A program made the translations under genes and the position numbers. Positions 56,556 through 64,000 of a stretch of 64,000 bases of DNA are shown here, in pieces (the first letter of the stretch is position 1; each line of letters opens with the position of its first letter). The notes below the pieces were generated by a model. It searched no databases, was not told the DNA's origin, and worked only from the letters and a program-made list of their open reading frames with translations. The stretch is from assembly GCF_050948215.1 (NCBI RefSeq), contig NC_135149.1, forward strand, positions 1 to 64,000, in the 5' to 3' direction. The stretch is from Halictus rubicundus (lineage: Eukaryota > Arthropoda > Insecta > Hymenoptera > Halictidae).

Positions 56556-56796
56556 GCGGTTTTACGTGAACCAAAGAGCACAATTTTATTAACGTCCGAG
56601 ATGGCCTCAGAGAATACAGAGAGACTAGAACAACTGTGTAAATTAGCGCGTCCGATCACGACCAAAGATAACGGCGGAAAGAGAACGAGTTTCGCCTCGC
56701 TCGCGCGAAGTCCGCATGGCGGACATAGAGAGGAAACTCTGGCGATCGGAGCGGCCTAGGGGAATGGCGACGGTGGCGCCATCCACCCTACAGTAC

Positions 56797-56901
56797 AAAC
56801 GTACGCCACACTTTACTTCATCTGGCGGCGCTGCTTTTTTTGTTTCCCGCTATGGGGCGGCGCGCGTATTCAAACGCACTAGGCTACTATTTTAATATAT
56901 T
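56797..56901. other. Flank of the LTR cluster, no gene seen
   Basis: tatggggcggcgcgcgtatt (56850) resembles tcgtggggcggcgctcgtat near 47035 on the other side of the cluster, in the same orientation, so an older repeat may underlie both flanks. Confidence 0.35.
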
Positions 56902-57302
56902 GACCGTTTAATTTGAAAGTGGTGTGTCAATTAAAAAAAAAAGAGATATCACGTGAATAAATAGTGTGGCGACCGTCGTCCGCCGACACTTCGGCGAAAG
57001 GAAAACATACGAAGGCACGCAGCCTCGCGCACGGCGACCAACGATCGGCGATGAAACATTGTATGTCGGTACCCGCGTCGTTGAGTCGCCGAATTCCTTC
57101 GCCAAAGATCAGTTCGTCACGAGACGCTCATCGAGACAGACCGAATAAAAACTGCAGCAGCGAACGATATTGTGTGGTGATTTACATCCCGACTACCTCG
57201 TCTACCGATCCCACAAATAGTTTACACTAAATTGATCACAAAATATGTGATATCTCATTCTTTTTTTTTAATGCACTTACACCACTTTCAAAATAAACGG
57301 TC
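56902..57302. mobile_element. 401-bp inverted-repeat element (MITE-like) with GC-rich core
   Basis: The left end (56902-56955: gaccgttta, tttgaaagtggtgt, aaaaaaaa, gagatatcac) pairs with the reverse complement of 57246-57302 in the same order. The core 56960-57240 is CpG-rich, differs strongly in composition from the AT-rich arms, and contains an aataaa at about 57144. No TSD or transposase found. Confidence 0.65.
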
Positions 57303-57656
57303 TAACATAAGGTCTGTACTTGATTGCGTGAGTGTATTATTGTTCAAAACCATCAGTGCAAAGTGTTGCCAGGAACATTGTTAGAACGTCAAAACCAAGT
57401 GTATTTAGTGTGTTTCCAGTTACTTGTTGAATTATTATATACTCATAACGGCTCATACTGGACCATCAAGTGACATTTTTCGATCTCCACCAGGCTCTTC
57501 TTCAATAATCTATTCGCTGTTACAACTTCGTGTTAAAAGTTATACAAAATTCGTGCCGTTTGTTCATCCTAGCCATATATTTTTACAGTAAGTGTAACTA
57601 GAAAGGTGGTTGGCATTTTTCCTTTCTAATTTTTGCCCATATAAATAATAGACAAC
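57303..57656. other. AT-rich flank of the piggyBac relic, no gene seen
   Basis: It may be the 5' untranslated part of the piggyBac relic, but I found no inverted end or TTAA pair to prove it. Confidence 0.35.
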
Positions 57657-58432
57657 ATGGATATGGAAGTAAGTGATTCACTCGTCTGACGAATCGGTAA
57701 ATAGAAGCAGAGAAAATAAAAGACCAAGACTACTCTCAACATCTTCGGACGAGGATTTTGTTCATGTGCGGAATGAAGGTGAATCGTTAGCTAATGAAGA
57801 GTACGAATCCACCTCGGAGGAAGTAGATTCCGACTCCGATTCATTATCAGAGGAGGATGATGAAGATACGGAATGGCAGCAAATAAGAAAAAGAAGTCCA
57901 GTAGTAAATGATTATTCAGAAGAAGAGAAATTTTTAATTGAAAACTGAACTTTTTAATTGAACACTGATTTATATCAGGAATAATAGTTGAACAAACAAA
58001 TAAATATGCTGAGCAATGTATAAATTCTTTAATCAATGCTTTTATTGGCATATTGCTGATCATGGGTGTAGTACAACTACCGGAAATTAGACTATACTGG
58101 TCTAAAAAGGACATGTATATGAACTCGCGTATAAAAAATAGCATGAAACGTGATCGTTTCCTATCTATATTGAAATTTTTACATTTTTCGGACAACACAA
58201 CAGCTAAAACTGAAGAACGATAGAATAAAATTAGAAATATTGTAGAAGCAATTGTTAATACTTTGAAAATACTGTTAAACCCAGAAGAAACATTGTTATC
58301 GACGAAAGCATAGGACGTCTCGGCTTACGCCAGTACATTCCAGGCAAGCGCCATAAGTATTGTGTAAAAGCATATAAACTGTGTCTTCCGGAAGGATACA
58401 CTTATAATATTGACATTTATGTTGGAAAGAAT
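57657..58432 (+). pseudogene. piggyBac-type transposase relic
   Basis: It starts at ATG 57657 with an early frame break (TGA at 57687). Then comes an acidic/Ser-rich N-terminal region (SSDESVNRSRENKRPRLLSTSSDEDF, an acidic stretch, then DYSEEEKFLIEN). A 20-bp tandem duplication (57931-57950 and 57951-57970) shifts the frame. The catalytic domain follows in another frame: SLINAFIGILLIMGVVQLPEIRLYW and MKRDRFLSILKFLHFSDN, typical of DDE_Tnp_1_7. After two stops comes VIDESIG and LRQYIPGKRHKYCVKAYKLC, including the first catalytic Asp. Sequence ends around YNIDIYVGKNA (58432), so the rest of the DDD core is missing. It is dead, and unrelated in sequence to the two MITEs apart from superfamily. 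Confidence 0.85.
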
Positions 58433-59213
58433 GCAACACCAATTAAAAAAACACACTCGCATGATGTTCGATTTTATAACAGTTTTCGAACCCTTGTTCT
58501 GAGTAATTCCAGTGCATTGTATTTTAATTACTGTACATTGAATTTCAATTACAGTGTAATTCAATTACTTTATTTTAATTAATTGGACGGTTTCAATTAT
58601 GTAATGCAACTACAATATGATCTATACTATGAGAAATATTAAATTAATTTATATTTGTATCCTAGGATTTGTAAAAATTACGTAAACTATAAATTCATTT
58701 GAGAGTAAAATGTGTTCTAACTTTCAGGAACTTTTCTCCAAGTTGGATATTAGATTTCAAAGTAGATTTTTTTCAATACAATTAATTTCTCTTTCTGAAA
58801 AATGATATGGGACTTGATCCAGGCTAAAGGTGGATATAGTATTTGATCCTAGCTATACATGGGTGTAGGATCGGATCGAGGCTAAACGTGAGCGTGGGAT
58901 CTGATCCAGGCAGAAACTTGGTGTGGCGGCAGCACTACATATACCGGAGGCACCGACGAGACGCTGTTAGAGACTGCTAGCATCGACGAGATACTGTTAA
59001 AGTCAATGCATATCTCACAGACCGGCAAGCCTGACGATTTTTCCCAGTTTATACGCATTTTGGGGTCCGGGACAGCCACTTGAGAGGGTTCGAGAGGCTC
59101 GGAACAAAGGCACAGCGTGTCCTCTGCTATCAGAACCCCAGGGGTTCGAAGAATATTTTCAGGCCAGCCTGACGGCTCGTGGCGTGGCAGTACGAAGACA
59201 GAATGAACATGCT
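58433..59213. other. Intergenic, with a ~30-bp degenerate repeat (58811-58923); no gene seen
   Basis: Four diverged units around tgatccaggctaaa...ggtgta occur in 58811-58923. Bases 58500-58600 are AT-rich with repeated ttcaattac. Bases 59083-59115 (ccacttgagagggttcgagaggct) resemble 12568-12590 weakly. Confidence 0.45.
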
Positions 59214-59510
59214 GTATTTATTTAAAAAACTATCAACCAGAACTTTTTAGAGTTCGTCATGGTAATAGATGGGGAATACCTTGTTAAAGAATTTAAACGT
59301 TATAACAAACAAAATAACAATTTATTACTACGCTAACGAAAAAGAAAGACTATCATCTGACAATCTGTGCGGTGAAACAATTCGTCATTATTTATTTAAA
59401 AAGCTGTTAACTAGAACATTTCAGAGTTCCTCGTGGTAATAGGTGGAGAATACGTTATTAAGGAATTTAATCGTTATAATAAACAAAATAACGATTTATT
59501 ACTATGCTAA
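59214..59510. repeat. Two direct copies of a ~122-bp sequence, ~175 bases apart
   Basis: atttatttaaaaa, ggtaatag, gggaatac and aacaaaataac...tttattacta occur in the same order at about 59214-59338 and 59388-59510, with about 15% differences. Confidence 0.8.
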
Positions 59511-60467
59511 CAAACCTATCCCCACCTCAGCCGCGCCTGTAGGCCCAATGTTTTGACGTCGAACGCCACACGCTACATAGTATGTCTGACCACTGTAGCC
59601 AATATTTCGAATACAGCCGAAAATATGTGTGAAACGAGGCCTGCCTCTTCCACTCTGAACCAATCGGCCGCGCATTCGTATCAATACAACGTCACTACTT
59701 CGAATCCATACGAAATGGCGTCTTTCCACCCCCTACCATCGCGTAGTAGTGGGCGGTAACAGTTTAATATCCTTAGCCCACTGCTATAATACACAGCTTA
59801 CGTCAAATATGATGGAATTAATCATACGGGAATGTCTTGATAAAAATAGTATCTATTGTTATGTTTTCCGAGTAGGAGGTGCGATATAATGATTTAGTAT
59901 GAGGAAGTCACTTCCAGCACGTGTTGACCGTGTGTTTTCCTTCGTGTTTTCATCGGACGGTGGTCATAAAGTAATTAAAACTCGTCGTAGAAACTAATTT
60001 TTACGCTAGCCTCATTTTTAGAGTTGACCAACATCTGACCTTGCCCGTCATAAAATTGATGGCTTGGGCGAACCGAACGGTACAACACCTTCTACCTGCA
60101 TTTTATCGCCCTGCGTTCCATACCTAACCAGGTAATTTTGCTTGTAAATCAAAAACACATATTGCTATTGAGTCATTGGGAAACAAAAATGGACAGGTTA
60201 CCTGAAAGATGGCAACAAGTCCTTACAAATAATGGAAATTATATCATTGAATAATATTAAACATGTATTTTTATAAATTGATTCAAATGTTTTCTTTAAA
60301 ATACGGCAGAACTTTCCATCCAATCTAATATATTTTTATAACAGTTTCAAGTACCCAATATTTGCAATTTTTTATGCTCCGCGAATTAAAAAACGGAATT
60401 TTAAACAGGAAAAATCGTAGAATACGACCATATTTTTAAAAATATTTTTACACTTTAACCGGTGATA
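59511..60467. other. Intergenic, no gene seen
   Basis: A moderately GC-rich patch (59511-59760) followed by AT-rich DNA. No recognisable protein or RNA. Confidence 0.4.
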
Positions 60468-62791
60468 AAAGGGCCTAGCAGGATAAGACTGGTCCAGCGG
60501 CCCCAGTACAATTTTTATCGGTATTGTAAACAATGGTATTGGAAAACAATGGTTTTAGGTTGAAAGATAATCCCCCAAAATTTTAAGTCGCTAACCCTTC
60601 ATTTAAGGATAATATGAGGGTAAATACCCTTAACTGTATCATTTTTTTCTCGGTTATTAATTAAGATATTCAGATGGAACAAAAACGAAAATATTCGAAC
60701 TTACCTCCTTCATATCATATATTTTTTTCACAATTGTGATCAAATTATTAAGGGTAGAAAAAATTATTTAATTTTTTAGGGGTGGGGTTTGCAAGCATCC
60801 CTTCGAGTGACTACATCCAAAAAATTGAAGAACAATCTTCTGTTACCTATTTAATATATACAAAAGTTTCAAGATCCTTAGATTGGTGGAACATGGTTTA
60901 ATATTGAAAAACAAATGAAATTACGCCATTATAATGTAGGGATAATACTATTGGTGGTAGATTTGATTAATGATAATATGTATTTATTATTGATTCTAAG
61001 ATACTCTGGCTACGATTCTCAGTGTGGCACTCTTAGACTCATTCGGTTTCTCTGCGACTCGCGCTTAAGACTTCCACATAAAAGTCCCCAACACTCGCTC
61101 GGTTTTGAACCCAAAATCACAAACACCCGCTGCATCGCGCTCGACTGTGCAACAAGCATTAATTATATTTTTATTTAAACTTAGAAGTGGCAGTTCTAAA
61201 GTAATGATTAAAAATATATTCGGTCTGCAACATGAACAACAAGTGTCAGGATATTTCCATCAAATAATTAACGCATTTGAAAAGGATATTTTGGGAAATC
61301 ACTTCGGAATAAATGCAAAATCCAGAGCCGATCTCATTTTAAATGAAACAGCGTACGCACCAAGGAAACTTTTTGAAATAAAAGATTCTGAATTAGTAAT
61401 CCTTTTTGATGGAACATATGTTAGACACGAGAAAAGTAAAAATAATGTATATCAAAGGAAATCATATTCTGGACAGAAGAAAACATCATTATGTAAACCA
61501 TTGACGCGGCAGGACCATTTATTGGTACCATGAATGATGCATCAATCATGAAAATCTTATCAGAAGATCCTAACGGAATAAGTTGCTTTTTACAACCGAA
61601 TGATATGACTGACAACGCTGTAATGGATTTTCCGGAAATGACTGAGAAAGATTTGAAAATCTTATTTACAGGTAAGGACATGCTTTAACACTAATCTTTA
61701 TCCGTCTTGTATATGTATAACATTACCACATATAAAACTATATACCACTTATGTAATATTATGTAAAGGTACCTATCAATTAAGCCAGGCAGTATGCTAT
61801 CTAGCGGAATTAATGAGGGATGACAATATTTTAAATATTGAATATTTAAAGGAAACTAATAATATTATAAGGGTGAAAGTTCATTCCAGGCATATTAATC
61901 ACAAAAGTTATCAATGCTACATTGAATATGTACCACATTCGATTAGTTATACTGCTATTACACGATATACATGCGACTGTGCTAATGGTAACAGAACAGT
62001 AGGTTGCTGTTCCCATGTCGCTGCAATTATTTACTATTTATCTCATGGGCGATTTAAATCGAAAATTGTAAAACCAGCGCAGATATTAACCAAAATATTT
62101 GATGTAACACATACTGTACCAGTAATTCAGGAAAATAGTAACGAAGATTGAATAAATCTATATTTTGATTCCTAAAATTCTCTTTTACACCTACATAATG
62201 TCTATTTATAAATTCAGGAAGATAAAAATAGAATATAATACGATGCGTCGCGTTTGAAAAGTAATAATTGATCAAGGTGTCAGGAATTGGAGTCGTAAGA
62301 AACACTGCACTATACATTATACTATTATAATGGCGTAATTTCATTTGTTTTTCAATATTTAACTATGTTCCACCAATCTAAGGATCTTGAAACTTTTGTA
62401 TATATTAAATAGGTGACAGAAGATTGTTCTTGAATTTTTTGGAAGTGGTCACTCGAAGGGATGCTTGCAAACCCCACCCCTAAAAAATTAAATAATTTTT
62501 TCTACCCTTAATAATTTGATCACAATTGTGAAAAAAGTATATGATATGAAGGAGGTAAGTTCGAATATTTTCGTTTTTGTTCCATCTGAATATCTTAATT
62601 AACAACCGAGAAAAAAATGATACAGCTAAGGGTATTTACCCTCATATTATCCTTAAATGAAGGGTTAGCGACTTAAAATTTTGGGGGATTATCTTTCAAC
62701 CTAAAACCATTGTTTTCCAATACCATTGTTTACAATACCGATAAAAATTGTACTGGGGCCGCTGGACCAGTCTTATCCTGCTAGGCCCTTT
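60468..62791 (+). mobile_element. DDE_Tnp_4/SWIM-type DNA transposon with 469-bp terminal inverted repeats
   Basis: Left arm 60468-60936 (aaagggcctagcaggataag...) and right arm 62323-62791 (...cttatcctgctaggcccttt) are inverted copies with few differences. The interior of about 1.4 kb holds a broken transposase. The flanks (ggtgata | gcagaac) show no TSD. Internal deletion makes it non-autonomous. Confidence 0.85.
61105..62151 (+). pseudogene. IS5/Harbinger-like DDE_Tnp_4 transposase with C-terminal SWIM zinc finger, deleted core
   Basis: Exon-like part 1 starts after a plausible acceptor (aaacttag, near 61183). It gives LRSGSSKVMIKNIFGL and the DDE start VILFDGTYVRHEKSKNNVYQRKSYSGQKK, with the first catalytic Asp. 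A frame break near 61500 leads to GPFIGTMNDASIMKIL, then a junction near 61600 into MDFPEMTEKDLKILFTG, so the remaining catalytic core is missing. A 97-bp intron (61672-61768, acag|gtaagg to taaag|gtacc, phase 1) joins this to TYQLSQAVCYLAELM. The C-terminus has the SWIM finger CDCANGNRTVGCCSHVAA, ending at 62151. A DDE_Tnp_4 plus SWIM arrangement is known in insect genomes. The superfamily name is approximate. Confidence 0.75.
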
Positions 62792-62881
62792 GCAGAACAA
62801 CGATATATTTTCATTAAGAAATTACATTTGCGTATAACATGATAAACTATTTAAGAAGTATTTTATATGTATAATTTAGGT

Positions 62882-63055
62882 ATGATAAAATACATGTAAG
62901 GATGTGCGATGCTGTTTCACTAAGTGCCAGGAACGTTTCCTATTTCCATGGTGTTGTAAAGGAGAGATACAGATAGTTTACCTAAGGAGCTGTAGAGCAC
63001 CTAAAAGCATTTTTTGTGCCATGCACAGCAGGGAACTGTCAACGCGCTCTCGAAA
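62882..63055. repeat. Dispersed repeat, related to 29248-29425
   Basis: Shares tgtgcgatgctgtttcac, ggtgttgta and cagggaactgtcaacgcgct with 29248-29425 in the same order and strand. Confidence 0.65.
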
Positions 63056-64000
63056 GGATATGTGGGAAAGGCCCGAGAGGCCAGAGAAGAAATTCGATTC
63101 CAAAGCCTGACGCGGTTGCCGGCTCCTAAACGCGGAGTACTGGGTACTTGGAGCGGGGTACTGAAACGTGGGTACTGGGAGCGGTCGGTAATGGCCCCAA
63201 ATATCAACTCAAATATCATTGCCTGATCTCAAATACCAACATCGCTAAACATGTCGCGCTCGCTACCTAAATAGAACATTTGATCGTGAACTACGGAAGA
63301 GACTTCAGTGACATAGGCAATAAATAAACGTAGAATGCTGCCATAATGCATTCTGTAATTGCTTGGAAAATAATGATTTTTTATTGTATAATTTCATTAC
63401 ACTCTTATTGCCTTCTTATTTTCCATATTTTTCATCATTGTAATCATTGTTTTTAATCGATAGTTTATAGGCGTACGAAATATGAAAGTAACATTACAAA
63501 AAAATATCAGAATTTCAAATTAATTTGTAAATTATTGCGATATAAAATAATGATTGTTCAACAAAATATATTCTGTAATAGTTACAGAATAAAAAGAAAG
63601 AATAAAAATAATCTATAAGTAATAACAAAATTCAATCGTTCTTATTGTGATCCTTAGTAAAAAACAGAAACTCAATTTTTTTACTTATTTATCCGATAAT
63701 ACCACTTCTAATGCTCGACAGCATTGACTGCAATCATTACAGCAGAGGTAGTAACGAGGTAAATGTATTAATTAAATAAATTAACTTTCGACGGCTCCTA
63801 TCCATATAGTGCTATTTGGAGGCAGTAAGCGCTCAGATTCAGATATTTTTATATCTTTCAATACGTGTTGTTTTTTTCTCCGTCAACCGATTTCGATGAA
63901 AATGTCAGTTCGTGTACCACTAACATAGACGTAAAGACACATATTTTAAATTTTTATTGCGGGATTAAATAAAAAAGTTTTAAAAAGTGCCTAAGTAATT
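63056..64000. other. AT-rich intergenic sequence to the window end, no gene seen
   Basis: No recognisable coding region, RNA or repeat structure. Confidence 0.4.

Larger units (their letters stand above)
48084..56792 (-). mobile_element. Solo LTR C (minus orientation), split by the Gypsy element
   Basis: The outer parts 48084-48224 and 56560-56792 read on the minus strand as one LTR related to B: TGTAGGGTGGATGGCGCC start at 56792, gacgttaataaaattgtgc in the middle, and CCTACA end at 48084. With the Gypsy element and one TSD copy removed it is about 370 bp. GTAC flanks both sides (48080-48083 and 56793-56796). Confidence 0.8.

Overview
The window reads as repeat-rich, probably heterochromatic DNA from an insect. 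A hymenopteran, perhaps an ant, is my best guess. The guess rests on the mix of element families (R1-like LINEs, BEL/Pao and Gypsy LTR elements, piggyBac-like MITEs, a DDE/SWIM transposon) and on CpG-rich LTRs; no host marker gene confirms it. I recognise no host protein-coding gene, tRNA or rRNA. Almost every interpretable stretch is satellite or mobile element.

Layout. Bases 1-9830 are a 147-bp satellite array (about 67 monomers) with a higher-order repeat of about 2.79 kb. A short AT minisatellite follows, then a decayed R1-like LINE on the minus strand (9968-12100) that carries its own 563-bp nested insertion. Bases 13683-26428 are one purine-rich LINE flanked by a 16-bp target-site duplication (TSD). 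It is split near its 3' end by a young, complete BEL/Pao element (18101-26047, two 985-bp LTRs, TSD GAGTG). Bases 26770-29242 are a solo LTR (TSD ATAT) split by a second R1-like fragment. A CpG-rich block of unknown identity (30040-32035) comes next, then a pogo/Tigger-like element with about 600-bp inverted arms (32280-36331). Its left arm holds another solo LTR of the same family (TSD ATAG).

From 36954 to 41712 lie an LTR-like block, a LINE RNase H remnant, a solo LTR with four 68-bp repeats (39412-40267, TSD ATAT) and a CpG-rich promoter-like block. Two piggyBac-like MITEs share one TTAA at 42743-43230. Bases 43231-47340 are mostly featureless. Three related solo LTRs then lie in a row, each bounded by GTAC (47341-56796); the third is split by a young complete Gypsy element on the minus strand (48225-56555, two 806-bp LTRs, TSD GCGG). 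The right end holds an inverted-repeat element (56902-57302), a piggyBac transposase relic (57657-58432), local duplications and a DDE_Tnp_4/SWIM transposon relic with 469-bp inverted ends (60468-62791).

The two complete LTR elements are the only loci that look potentially functional. In the BEL/Pao element gag and pol are in one frame, separated by a single TGA in the context TGA-CTA-G, which is a known stop-readthrough context. In the Gypsy element pol lies in the -1 frame relative to gag. The nested insertions, each with a recognisable TSD, give a relative chronology for much of the window.
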